From Aquila chrysaetos chrysaetos (lineage: Eukaryota > Chordata > Aves > Accipitriformes > Accipitridae), in NCBI RefSeq assembly GCF_900496995.4, contig NC_044008.1, positions 5,961,276 through 6,025,275 of the forward strand: 64,000 nucleotides of DNA, written 5' to 3'. The position numbers were made by a program, and so were the translations under genes. Shown piece by piece: positions 25,123 to 36,842 of the stretch. Under the pieces are notes generated by a model, which was not told the origin of the DNA, searched no databases, and worked only from the letters and a program-made list of their open reading frames with translations. The stretch's first letter is position 1. Every line of letters begins with the position of its first letter.

Positions 25123-25137
25123 TGGAAAATAAGGAGG
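25103..25137. repeat. 15-bp duplication at the CR1 5' junction
   Basis: TGGAAAATAAGGAGG occurs at 25103-25117 and again at 25123-25137, a period of 20 bp. The second copy reads straight into CR1 sequence (GTGATTGGTGACAGCC). The first lies in or at the edge of flanking DNA. It may be a local duplication made during insertion or afterwards. Confidence 0.8.
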
Positions 25138-26240
25138 TGATTGGTGACAGCCAACATGGCTTCACTAAGGGCAAATTCTGCCTGACAAATTTGGTGGCCT
25201 TCTATGATGGGCTTACAGCGTTTGTGGATAAGGGAAAAGCAACGAACGTCATCTACCTACAGTTGTGCAAAGCTTTTGTCACTATCCCACATGACATCCT
25301 TGTCTCTAAATTGGAGAGACATGGATTTGGTGGACGGACCACTGGATGGATAAGGAATTGGCTGGAAGGTCACACTCAAGGAGTTGAGGTCAATGGCTCG
25401 ATGTCCAAGTGGAGACCAGTGACGTTGGAGTTCCTCAGGGGTCGGTATTGGGACCGGCGCTGTTTAACATCTTTGTTGGTGACATGGACAGTGGGATCGA
25501 GTGCACCCTCAGCAAGTTTGCCAATGACACCAAGCTGTGTGGTGTGGTCAACATGCTGGAGGGAAGGGATGTCATCCAGAGGGACCTTGACAGGCTGGAG
25601 AGGTGGGACTGTGCGAACCTCACGAAGTTCAACAAGGCCAAGTGCAAGGTCCTGCACATGGGTCAGGGCAATCCCAGGCACAAATACAGGCTGGGTGATG
25701 AGTGGACTGAGAGCAGCCCTGCGGAGAAGGGGATGTTGATGGATGAAAAACTGAATATGAGCCAGAAATGTGCACTTGCAGCCCAGAAAGCCAACTGCAT
25801 CTTGGGCTGCATCACAACAAGCATGACCAGCAAGTCAAGGGAGAGGATTCTCCCCCTCTACTCCAATCTCATGAGACCCCCCTGCAGTACTGTGTTCAGC
25901 TCTGGGGCCCCCAACATAAGAAGGACATGGACCTGTTGGAAAGAGTCCAGAGGAGGGCCATGAAGATGATCAGAGGGCTGGAGCACCTCTGCTATGAAGA
26001 CAGGCTGAGACAGTTGGGGTTGTTCAGCCTGGAGAAGAGAAGGCTCCCAGGAGACCTTATAGCAGCCTTCCACTACCTAAAAGGGGGCTACAGGAAAGAC
26101 AAGGAGGGACTCTTTATCAGGGCATGTAGTCATAGGAAAAGGGGTTTTAAACTGAAAGAGGGTAGATTTAGATCAGATGTTAGGAAGAAGTTCTTCCCTG
26201 TGAGGGTGGTGAGGCACTGGCACAGGTTGCCAAGAAGCTG
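25127..26240 (+). pseudogene. Decayed CR1 reverse transcriptase coding region
   Basis: This is the C-terminal part of CR1 ORF2, covering much of the RT palm and thumb. Two catalytic positions are altered. The first aspartate of motif A reads [10 protein letters not shown] where CR1 has AFDTVPH. Motif C reads FANDTKL in place of the FADD core. Frameshifts fall near 25425 (apparent 1-bp loss), near 25728 (several bases lost in the segment after SSPAEKG) and near 26232. The endonuclease domain and the N-terminal RT motifs are absent through 5' truncation. No functional product is possible. Confidence 0.9.
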
Positions 26241-26376
26241 TAGATGCCCCATCCCTGGCAGTGTTCAAGGCCAGGTTGGATGGGGCTTTGAGCAACCTGG
26301 TCTGGTGGAAGGTGTCCCTGCCCATGGCAGGGGGGTTGGAACTAGGTGATCTTTAAGGTCCCTTCCAACCCAAACC

Positions 26377-26400
26377 ATTCTATGATTCTATGATTGTATA
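26377..26400 (+). repeat. CR1 terminal octamer repeats
   Basis: ATTCTATG, ATTCTATG and ATTGTATA follow one another and end the LINE. The octamer is the hallmark 3' terminus of avian CR1, which has no poly(A) tail. Confidence 0.92.
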
Positions 26401-29400
26401 TTGATTAGAAAGATGCTGAAGTAGAAGTGATAAGAAATGCTATTCTGACAAATCATGGAATATTTCTTTAATTTCTGTGCTTGATGGTTGGCTAATGCCT
26501 TTCTATTTTTTTTTAAGTAGGCATTGTCATATCAGTTTCTAACCATGGTTTATATTTCTAATCTGAAAGAAGTTGTTTAAATGGAGGTAAATGCAGATAG
26601 AAAGATTTTTTTGGCAATCGTACTATGAAGTTTATGTTGTATCTAAATTAAAAGATTATATCTTTATCATCTGTTCTAGAAATCTGGATTTGTTTATTGA
26701 TTTCCATCACTATTTCAGTAACAAACATCATTCCATTATACTTTGTCTGTAATCCTCCAATATAATCTTCATTTTTTTAGACACTAAAGACAAAATCAAA
26801 ATCAACAACCTACCAAATATAATCTGCGGAAAACCTGCAAACCAACGCATCTGTTTCCATGAACACAGCAACCATCAGAAATACATAAAAAAAACAATTG
26901 TATTATCCATCCATGGCCTTGGACACCAATATTTTTACTTTCAGCACAACACTCATAATACCTACCTAAATAATTAAAAGAGGAATTTTATCCAACAAGG
27001 CACTTTTCCAGGGCAATAGATTCTTTTGAAAGAAACATTAAAATACATCACAAGAATTACTTCCACACATCGTAGGCGCAATTTGTTACAGGCCATCCTG
27101 CTCTGCAAACTGTGTGGAAAACCAATGAACAATGATTAAATGAGTTGTTTAATTATACGTTAAACTTATATGGGAAGATCATATCTGCTCAGAACTTTTC
27201 CAACCATTCACAGTCTGCAAATCACTAAACTCATCAGAAGAAAACTCCCTGTAGGTCAAAAACATGACAAAGGGATTTAGACCATAACTGAAGAAGAAGT
27301 TTAAACATTACCAAAGCATCCCCATTACCACAGTAAATATTCCCACAATGGACTCATAAAACCTTTGATCTTTCACTTGTCTTTTTGCAGCACATATTAC
27401 AATTCATGAAGTTCACCAAATGTCCTACTCATGTAATGAAAGCACAAGAATGAACCATGTAGACAATACAAATGGACAAAACCACCTCCGAGCAGGGAGA
27501 TTCTTTCTCCTACAAAACAGTTACTCACTACTATTTCAACCTTGATGATCCAAAGGGACTTACAAAAGCCTTCTGAAGTGGAATCTGAGAACTAAAATTC
27601 ATGACTTGGTTGGTTACCAAAAACCCGGATTCAATCAGAGTCTTGATTTTGTGATACATTATAATGTTTCTCCCATTGGCCATCAATACCTGTATGTTCC
27701 TCTACAAACATCCCTTCTATTCCTTGGTACTAATGGCCTTTTCTAGATTTATGATCTGATACTTATATAATTGAGCTAACAATTTGTTTTCTGTTTTAAA
27801 TCAACTTTAAAAACCACTACTTCACTTCTGTGTTCAAAAACATGCTTACTTCGTCTACACTAATTAGTCTAATAAAAGTTATCTTTACTTACAGCTTCTA
27901 TATGATTAAAAAATAGTACATATATTCTACTGTTTTTCTGAATTTTAATAATTCTTCTGAATCATTATTTTGTCCATTTATTGCACAAAACATTTTTTTC
28001 AGTAAAGTAGTTCAGTTGAAAAATTTTTAAAAAAAGACTTGCTGAAACTCCTAGCTCATAGGCCTATATTTTCTTCCAGATTCACCTGAAAGTCCACATC
28101 TTTCTGTATTTTTTTCATACAGAAAGATAAATTTAGGAGGAAACTTTAACCAAAAACCATTTCAGTCATTTTTGGCCTAGGAAAGTATATTTTTTCTAAA
28201 GCAATTATGAAAATTTTCATGATCTCCTGGGACCACAGTATGCCTTAAAGTAATTATCAAATGATGTCCAAAAAGTCAGTGGCTGATGTGTAATTAAAGG
28301 TGATGATTAAGAGTAAGAACGTCTTATGTTACTTAAGACATCTGCAATATAAATGCCTCTATCTCATCCACTTATCTTCATCTCCTTTGTAAAGCCAGTG
28401 GAAAGGAATTTATACCATGATTCTTATCACCTCCTTTAGGAACTGCATTACAGTGCAGACATTTCAATATTTGTCCAGATGATTTCCACCCTAGACCCTG
28501 AACATTTTGAGATGCTTTAGATGCTTAGTTGAGATCAATCCAGCTGCCAATATATCACTATTGGAGTAAGGAAGCTGGATAGCAGGTGAACTAGACACCC
28601 CATAGGAAGACCCAGCAGTGCTTAGATTAGGTATCTACTTGTTGATAAGCTTTCAATTTCTAACTCCACATTTCCTAACAGAGGCTGATTGCATGAGTTT
28701 TCATCCCCAGGATTTCCACATACGGCGTATAGACTAAATATCAAAGGTCTCTGAACTGTGAGTGATATTTACCCACAGTATACGTGTCATTAACAAGTAG
28801 CTAAGAAAAGATTGATCTAGATTCTGACTTTAAGAAAAGATCTGGCAGTTGTGTGTGTACAACTTGTGTTACCAGCAGAACTGTTAAGTGTTATCCTTCT
28901 AAAATGGGGGGGGGGTCATGTTTAGAGCTACATACATCATGTTGATTCTGCTTTCTTGGCTAAATCATAACAAATTGTTTCAGATTGACCAAATTGTTGT
29001 TGCTATTTTGCTTACCACCATACTTTGTTTTGGATCATATGAAACATTATATTCTTTTCTAAGCTATTTTTAAATAGCAAATGTGCCAATCAAGACTAAA
29101 ATCTTAAAAGATACCTCTTACAAAATGGATGCATTGATTCACAATCCTATCACTCACGTACCATCTGGGGTTACTTGTAATTTCAGTTCTTGCCCATCTT
29201 TGCCTGATTCAGAGCAGCAATATGAAACTGAGTCACTCACTTGGAAAAGATGGGTATCTCTGCATTTGGGTCAAATGATAGCATAGCCAATATTAAAACC
29301 CTAGTCCTTTCTGGAAACTACGTTACTTAAGAGTAATAGTAAGTCCTTGATCCTTCTAGATACGTCACCCACCTGCAGTTTGCTGGTACATGATAGTTTC

Positions 29401-31198
29401 AGTCTCTGATCCATGTCCACTAAACTATTTTCACAAGCGGATACATTTCCACAGCAGCAATGGAGAGAAAATAATCTCAGAATAGCCATAAAACTAGTGC
29501 TGGGAAACCCTTGTTGACATGGTTTCCATTCCAAGTTATCACACAGATCTCAGTCACTTATCTGAAATGTGTGTCCTGTCTTTTCACAAGCACCTTCTCC
29601 TTCACATAGATGACACCACCTCCCACTTAAATAAGTTTCAGAAACACTGAAGGAAACCATTGAATGCTTATAAAAAAATTCCCCTGCAAAAAAAGTCACC
29701 ACTCCATTTGATGCAAATTTGCATGTTTGCAAAGTTTTCAGCAAATGTAAGAGACATCAAAATTATTTTGCTAAACTATACTAGAAGTACTAGCAAATGC
29801 AGCCATTCCATCTGCTGCCTCCTCACTCCCCAAACACCTCCACTTAGCCTCTTTCTCTTTGGCTCATAATCTGCATAACCCACACAGGGACGGAGAGGGC
29901 AGGTCTGTGCCCTCCATCACAGCTATTGTCCACTTCACAATTAACAGTTACCTGTTGTGTTAAAAGATTACTTTGTCTTACTGGAAATTAGAGCTCTTGA
30001 ACAATGTACAATTACTGCAGGCAAATGAGATAGCAGATGTAAAGTTTCATTTTTTTATTCTTTGTAAGGTTGCATTTCTTTGTTCTTTGCACTCCCAAAA
30101 TTCCCTATGCATTCAGCCAGAAATTTATAAAGGCAAGAAGAGAGTAGTCTAGCTCCTCAAATGATGCAGTTTTGCAGGTGCACATATGAGAGTAGAAATA
30201 ATTATAAAAATGATATATACAGAGAAAAAAAATACTGCAGATACAGTTTAGAATACCTTAGAAGAAACACTAGTTAGCAAGAAATGCACCACAATTATTG
30301 ATTTTATTGGGTAAGGAAAAATGATGAATTTTCCTCTTCTAGCAGATGGCAATAGCTTGTTGAATACTTAAATGGATTGGATTTAAAGATATGGCTGCAC
30401 ATTATTATCCTTTATCACTGTCATATTAAAGCCTGGAAGACTTCATTCACTAAATGAAAACCACATTGGAAGATGCCATTTTATTTGGGAATGGGTTTAT
30501 ACACTCAAAATTATCCTTGGCACCGCAGTGTTAATACCCCTGCAGTGATAATTTCCAGTGTGTGGAGTTTTAAACATTATCAGTAGAAGATGGAGGGATT
30601 AAAACTTCCAAGGATGCCAATCATTTTAGCAACCCTCTCCCCTGCTCGTGTCATCCACTATAAGAGCAGAGGCTGCAGTTTTTGTGGTTTATGACATACG
30701 GCTGGAATGGGGCACTCCTTAGTATATTACTTATGCAGCTTGATATTTGTCTTGTATGATTATTTTTTCCTTCAGCTAAAAATAATTTAATCACACTTTA
30801 AAGCCATGAAAATTCCATTGCTTTTGCAGACTAGATTCTCCAGATTTATAACCTACTTACCTCACATGGTTTTGTTTTGAGATTTTGAGATTGGCTTTAT
30901 TTATTATACAGTCTATAAAGTAAAATTATTCTAAATCACTCCTGTGGAACCATGAAAATGAAACCTCAGATAGGCGAGAGGATTTTTATGTCTTTTAATT
31001 AGAGCTTATGTTGCAACTTCAAATGCTATGGCAAAATGTTCGTTGAACAGCCTTTTCTCAAGCTGACTGCAAAGGACAGAACCTCAGCGATTTAGAGATG
31101 AGATGTCACAGCTTTTGAGTAGTTTCAAATGATAATATTAATATTGAAAATCCTTAGGTCTTACTTAGCCAGGAGTTTTATATAGGAAATCTGTTGCT
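26401..31198. other. Non-coding stretch, partly strand-asymmetric, no gene seen
   Basis: From about 26790 to 28000 the + strand is rich in A and C and poor in G; the 60 bases from 27301 have 17 C and 4 G. No long frame exists on either strand, and I could not match it to mitochondrial genes or a transposon. The remainder to 31198 is ordinary AT-rich DNA. Around 30300-30560 there is a repeat-free block that could be conserved, but this is an impression only. Confidence 0.55.
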
Positions 31199-31240
31199 TT
31201 ATCCCCATTTTATAGCTTTGCGAGTTGAGGGGAAGTGAAT
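31199..31240 (-). mobile_element. Possible MIR relic, minus strand
   Basis: TTATCCCCATTTTATAG followed by GAGTTGAGGGGAAGTGAA resembles the reverse complement of the MIR core (ATCCCCATTTTACAGATGAGGAAACTGAGGC…AAGTGA). It is short and diverged, so chance similarity is possible. Confidence 0.35.
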
Positions 31241-31663
31241 GTTTGAATTCCTGTACTTGCCTCCTTTCTACAGCTGCTTGGGGACAGCACAGTCATGAGG
31301 TTGTCCAGGATTTTCTTACAGGTTGTCAATCTAAAGTCAGGCAATGATTACCACTTGCTAAAATTAACCCTCATGCTTCAAGGTTTCAGCTAGTCAGTTG
31401 TGATTCAGAAAGTTTGGTCCACCTTGTGCACAATTAGCTCACTGTGTTTAGATTCCTTTTTCTTCTTTTCTGAAGTATCAGATAATCCATTCTCTATGTT
31501 TGCAGCCACCTGGACGTAGCTGTTACCAATTTTCCCTCCTGTTCCCTTGCCTGTGGCACATAATTTAGTCTTCTGAAGATTGAAAAGCTTCAATTTAACT
31601 TAAGTCTTTGGGCTTAAGATACTGCATGCATGTGAAACATAATGGGCTATGATATGCAAGCAG

Positions 31664-31731
31664 CCAGACTAGATGATCTAATAGCACCTTCTGGCCATAA
31701 ACTCTATGAAATTATTAAAATTATGAAATTG
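31664..31731 (+). mobile_element. Old CR1-type LINE 3'-end relic
   Basis: CCAGACTAGATGATCTAATAG, then CACCTTCTGGCC and AAACTCTATGAAATTAT, follows the 3' end of older amniote CR1 subfamilies (ACTAGATGATCTAATGGTCCCTTCTGGCCTTAAACTCTATGAATC). It differs from the younger avian type at 25123. The upstream limit is unclear. Confidence 0.75.
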
Positions 31732-32982
31732 TAGAACATAAAATACAGGATAATATTAAGCCAATGGGAGTGGTGGAAACTAAGCACCTTGAGTATTAGG
31801 CCCCATATACTTGGTTTCATTAAACTCCAAGCACTAGAAATTCACTGAGGCAATATCATTACATAGGATAATAAAAGAAAGAGGAAGAAGCTTTAGGGCC
31901 ACTTGACCAGTATCTCCCCATATTTGGTAAGTGCACACACTAAAACTAATTTTCAAGGAATTAAATGCCTGAGAGTCAATCCAGCAAACTAAGTAAATCC
32001 TGTCTCACAGAACACCTGCAATTCAATGGGAAAGAATTCTTCTCAACACTGCTTTGATAAGCTTATGTATGCAAATTTAACTTGATGTACAGACAGGTAC
32101 CGATACTGTAACTCTGTCTCAACTGTTAGTGACTACAGAGGTTTTGGCAGAATGGGGATTGCTTTTTAAATTTGGAAAGTTTTAATATTTAGGGCAAGTA
32201 TCTAATATAGGTTAATCAAAATCCTTTTAGGTGTATTTCCCAGTTACTTCAGCTAACAGTTATCTTAGTTCCAGACATATACATATTTATGTATTTATTT
32301 ATTTTCTTACTATTAATTGAAAGCAGGTTTTCATAATAATTATTCACATCTCCCAGGAAGTGTGGTGTCACGTGCAGTGGAAAACTAAAGTTAAACAGGC
32401 TTTGAATCTTGTCAAATTGAAGATTTATGGTATTTGCCCTGGTCAAGCTTGGTTTAGTCTATTCTCAATGGCAGACTCCTCTCTTTCTCCTCTGCTAAAT
32501 ATCCTTACACAGAACCTTCATATGTGTTGTTCCTGATCCCAAAAAATATGTTGTAGCTCTTCAATATACAAGGTAACTTGCCACCTAAATTTTCATGCAC
32601 ACATATTTATAAAATTCAGAATGCAAAATACAGAGATACTGTCTTATTAATCCCTGAATTTCAGTAACCGGCTATCTCATGGAGTAGATGCAGCTTATGG
32701 CAGATACCACACTCGTGGTTCCTTGGTGGGTATGACAGGTAGAATGTCACAGCTCCTTTCTAGTCTGGCTGTACAAGATGTTTTTCTCACACAAGCAGAT
32801 GATGAGATGGTCCATACATGGTTCTCATCCCTGGATTCAGTCTAAATGCACATCTGGATCTCTAGATTGACAGAACTGACAAAACCAGTATGAAGGTCTA
32901 CACTGAAACCAGGGATTCACACATAAAGCCAGGAGAATCCTTTCTCCAAAGAGCCCATATTGTAAGAAGCAAAGGTTGGGAC

Positions 32983-33062
32983 TTGAAAGCTCTTCCCAGG
33001 GCCACGCAGGTAAGTGTCAAAGCAAAATCTAATCTCTGGACTCCCAAGTCATTGCTCTCCTG
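32983..33062 (-). mobile_element. MIR-like ancient SINE relic, minus strand
   Basis: CTCTTCCCAGGGCCACGCAG, then GTAAGTGTCAAAGC, CTCTGGACTCCCAAGTC and TTGCTCTCC, track the reverse complement of MIR (TTGCCCAGGGTCACACAGCTAGTAAGTGGCAGAGC…CTGACTCCAAAGCCCGTGCTCTTAACC) in order. The overlapping frames at 32890-33164 are therefore not genes. Confidence 0.6.
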
Positions 33063-34854
33063 GATACGCTCATTCTCATGAAAATTATCTTCTACTGTAG
33101 CATATGTCTTGATCATCACAAACAGGAACATACAGAATGAGGCTGTCCTTGCATGGGTCTGCATGTCATGAAAATTTGCATATTCAGTGTTCTGTTGTTG
33201 ATAAGATCAAAGGCAGTTTGCCTCTTCAAATGCATATTTAATGAAAGCAAATATATACCTGAAATCTAAAACTCTTGCAGGTGAAGTTTCTGGGACTGTA
33301 GTTCAAAGGATTTTTGACTGAAAGGTTATTAGAAATATGCTGAAAATAATTTTTAAATATTAACTCCATGCGATGCTTATTTCTAGCAGCACTTTATTTG
33401 AGATTATTTGTTTTCCTGATAAGAATGCTAGAATTATAGGACTGGACTAAACTGCCTGAGGGTATCAAGGATATCATTAATAAACCCACTTTGAAACAGA
33501 GACCTCTTTCTGTGGTGAGCTTCATTTTCACCTAGTGCTGGCTTCATAGATAGATGCAAATAAAGGACTTACCCTGGTAGATGTGCCATATCTACTTCTC
33601 TTAAGGTGGGTTAACAGGACTTTCTGATATCTGGCAAAAGTTTGAGGACTTTCTCTTACATCCATGCCTTACTTTTTCTTCTTCTTCATGTAATATAGTC
33701 ATTCCCTTTCAATGAGAGTTTGTATCTTCACATTAACTCATTATCTACACTTGTAAACTGTCACTGAAGCAAGCAGAGCTTACAAGAATCTGGACACAAT
33801 GTTGGCTTTTATTGGTAAAATACAATTACAAAGGTAATTGGCTCCTATATATCTGTGTGACACTTTCTTGGCAGGAGCTTCTTCCATTTCTGGATTGCCT
33901 TCGCCTCTTCCACTCCTCCTCAATATGTTTTAGTATTGGAGCCAATAGCCTGGTGACCATTCAGAGGTTATACTTGGCAGGTTTAGGACACAGATGCTGG
34001 GTTGCAACATTCAAGGGTTTGTGAGAGTTTTTGTACCAAGTTCTCTGAGTGGCTCAGTCTCTTGGACCGTGTGGCAATTACAAAATTACCGTTAAATACA
34101 ATGAGAGTTAACTTGTTGATGAGCTACCTCCATTTTGTAGACCTTCAGTTTCTTTTTGTTTATTTTTATCTGGAAATAATTAAGTCCTCTCACCTTCACG
34201 ATCATGTTTTCCAAACATTCTACCCAAGATGAGCTAATGATGAATTATTTTATGTAACTTTTTTAATGATAGAGTGCCTTGAAGACCACCCACCTAAGCC
34301 CCTATGCAGTCATTGAGACATATTACCATTTCTGCACCCTACTACAAATAATCCAAAGTGTAAAAGAAAAAACATGCCAGGTGGCTGAAGTGGGAAGTGG
34401 GGCTAACAGAATGATGTGATGCTGTCAATTCTTCACCAGTCAAAAGCAGTAATCACAGCCCACAAAGTGCAAACAAATATAGTCATAGTGTCCTCCATGA
34501 TTCTTTATGAGAGCTCCCTTGCACAGGATTCATTGTACTCAGCAGTTCCAGGATGAGTACAAGCTAGGTACTGCTTCATGTCCCATTGAGCACTGTGGTG
34601 GACTCAGACTTTGTCCTGAGCACAGAAAAAAAAAAAAAAGTTCCCACATGAAACAGGATGGGGATCCCTAGAGAAAGTTCTTCTTCAGGTAGTGAACTTG
34701 GCAGTAAAGGGGTTTTACCATGAGAAAATGTGACAACGTGATGCTGACATCAGCTTCCATGAAATGAGTTTTTAGAAAGAGCGTCTCAAAGATAAATAAA
34801 TGTGAATTCATCAGCCCCTACAACACCTGGTGGTGGTAGGCAACCTCTTCAGAA

Positions 34855-34930
34855 TACAGGTGAAAAAGCTGAGGCGCTGCAAGATGAAATCTGGTTTAGA
34901 TGTTGTGTTTTGCCCAAGCTCATGCAAAAC
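34855..34930 (-). mobile_element. MIR-like ancient SINE relic, minus strand
   Basis: TACAGGTGAAAAAGCTGAGGCGC and, 35 bases on, TTTTGCCCAAGCTCATGC match the MIR core on the minus strand (TACAGATGAGGAAACTGAGGC…CTTGCCCAAGGTCACAC). The spacing fits. Confidence 0.55.
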
Positions 34931-35770
34931 AATAAAATGAGAAAATATATAGTTGGAGAATGTGAAGCCTCTTTAGCACTCATTCTTCTTTTCCTCTTTT
35001 TAAGAAGGGAATATCTGTAAGATTTTTCATTAGAGAAATTTATAAAAAAAGGATTTCTTTGGAGGGGGTTGCTTTATTACTGGCAGAACCAATTGTCACC
35101 TCCATTTGGCCTCTGCAGAGACACAGAGATGCAGTTTTTAGCTCTGGATCCAGTGAAGTCAGAGGCATTTAGGGATGTCCACTACTTCTGAAACTTTTGC
35201 CTTCAGCTCTAACTGAATTTATGCAGGAGCTCAAATAATGTTTAATTCCTTGCCAGAATACAAAACAAGCCAAAACCCATGTTCTTTGGTCTTTGTAGGC
35301 TGCCTAAAGACAACAATGTCAGAATTCTTCCATTAATGCTTGTCAAGGAATTTCCAGGCTGCTATGGAAGGCTCTATATTTTTGGAAGGTCCATATGCAG
35401 TTAATACAAGTAGGTGCTCAATAATCAATAAGCACATCTGAAAGCTTAATCAGGATGATTATTTGGAGTGTTATTACAATCTGTGCATAAATTAATCTCT
35501 TTGTTTTCTGCTCTATTGACCAGAAATTCTTGAACTTGTTAAGGGTTGAGTACGTTTAGCAACAAAGAGCAAGTCAAAAAACATAGACAAAGCTGTAAGT
35601 AGAAAGAATCAGAATTAAGAGAATTCAGATAATACGGTGCAAAGTCAACAAATGTTAGTCTGACTAATGACTTTGTTAAGGATGAATTTTAGTACAAAGA
35701 AATAGTCTTACAAGTAATAATGTAAATTCATATTTAGCATAGGAGACAGACAAAAAAATGTGTCTGTGTC

Positions 35771-35793
35771 TGTGCATGCGCATGCGTGTGTGT
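35771..35793. repeat. 23-nt alternating purine-pyrimidine tract with 12-bp palindrome
   Basis: The tract TGTGCATGCGCATGCGTGTG continuing with TGT alternates pyrimidine and purine without a break. It contains the perfect palindrome GCATGCGCATGC at 35774-35785. Such DNA readily adopts the Z form or a small cruciform. No functional role can be read from it. Confidence 0.85.
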
Positions 35794-36361
35794 CTATTCC
35801 CACTGCGGAAGCTTATTTTGCTCTGGAAACAAAAATAACAGTGTGACTTAACTCTCTCACTTTGCTTTGCAATTGGATATTTATGAATAGAGTAACTGTG
35901 GCAGCAAATATGTCATGAGCAATCAATAGATTGTCATATATTTATATAAAATATTCATCAGATAACTTGAAACTGAGCAAATTCATAAAGCATGTTGTAT
36001 CAACTTTGCTTACACCAAGCGCTGTAGGAAGTGTTAGTTCCATTGGCATCCATAGGAATTCTCACATTTGAGGAAAGATGCACAGTCTGATCTGGGAGGA
36101 TTTTGTTCCTTTTTTCTTTTCTTTCCCTTTTTTTTCCTTTAAGAGTAGGCAATTAGGTAAATAAATACAGTAGCAATTTCCTTTTGTCAATAATAGATCC
36201 TAAACTGTCAGAAAAACTTACCTAGGAACACAATGGATTTTCTACCACTGAAAGATATTAAATCACATTTTTATATATCGTAAAAGAGTTGTTTGATGCA
36301 AAAATGACTGAGCAAGAAGCTCTTTTTGTTTTCCTGTGCTTATGAAAGATGTTAGACTGTA

Positions 36362-36398
36362 ATTTTCCTTTCTGGCCCTAGAATTTATGAATCTATAA
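36362..36398 (+). mobile_element. Old CR1-type 3'-end relic
   Basis: TTTTCCTTTCTGGCCCTAGAAT followed by TTATGAATCTAT resembles the last 40 bases of older CR1 subfamilies (GGTCCCTTCTGGCCTTAGAATCTATGAATCTAT). Only the tail is recognisable. Confidence 0.55.
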
Positions 36399-36811
36399 TA
36401 CTTAAAGTATATTTGCAGATGATTTCTAAAAAAGAAGTGGAAATATATTAATAATATCCATTGTTAGCTGAATGGAATTTGTTTGCCTCTTACCATTCAC
36501 TGGATACTGTCTATATATACCTATAGGTACACCATGTGCAAAATTTATGGAATATTTAAATGCAGGTCTAATTTAAGTGAACATAACCTTTTGATCTAAA
36601 AAATAAACAATCTAACAATAGGAAAAATTGCAATCTGTCGAGACATATTTGAGTTATTTTGCAGTAATTGGCTTGGCAGCAGCTTCAGTCACAGATTTCT
36701 GTTTCACAGATTGTCCCCAAATGAATAAAAGGTTTGCTTTGAAATATAATTAATACTGCGTTCAGCTGCAAGACTTTCTCAGGTTGTCAAAGGAATTTGA
36801 AGAAGGTAGTT

Positions 36812-36842
36812 AAAAAAAAAAAAAAAAAAAAGGGAAAAAAAA
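36812..36842. repeat. A20 homopolymer and A-rich tail
   Basis: Twenty A are followed by GGG and A8. It could be the tail of a retroposed sequence, but the upstream bases were not recognised as any gene. Length is likely variable. Confidence 0.85.

Larger units (their letters stand above)
25123..26400 (+). mobile_element. CR1 LINE, 5'-truncated, 1.28 kb
   Basis: The fragment runs from within the reverse transcriptase domain to the complete 3' end. Protein-level similarity is clear but spread over three frames. It starts with [17 protein letters not shown] and LCKAF (from 25122), continues with [20 protein letters not shown] and FANDTKLCG (from about 25430), and ends with [20 protein letters not shown] and [19 protein letters not shown] (to about 26240). 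The frame changes show at least three small indels. The 3' end has the CR1 signature TGATCTTTAAGGTCCCTTCC followed by ATTCTATG twice and a third decayed octamer. No target-site duplication is expected for CR1. It resembles young passerine/neoavian CR1 (J-type) subfamilies as I recall them. It is inactive. Confidence 0.95.

Noticed and set aside
25376..25681. Minus-strand frames opposite the CR1 reverse transcriptase
   Set aside because: Antisense shadows of the LINE coding region.
26790..28000. Ancient mitochondrial insertion (NUMT)
   Set aside because: Composition is suggestive, but I could not match any stretch to mitochondrial rRNA, tRNA or protein genes; kept only as an unexplained skew.
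33425..33475. CR1 tail on the minus strand (GAATTATAGGACTGGACT)
   Set aside because: Only about 18 bases resemble the consensus, and the following sequence departs from it; too short to support.
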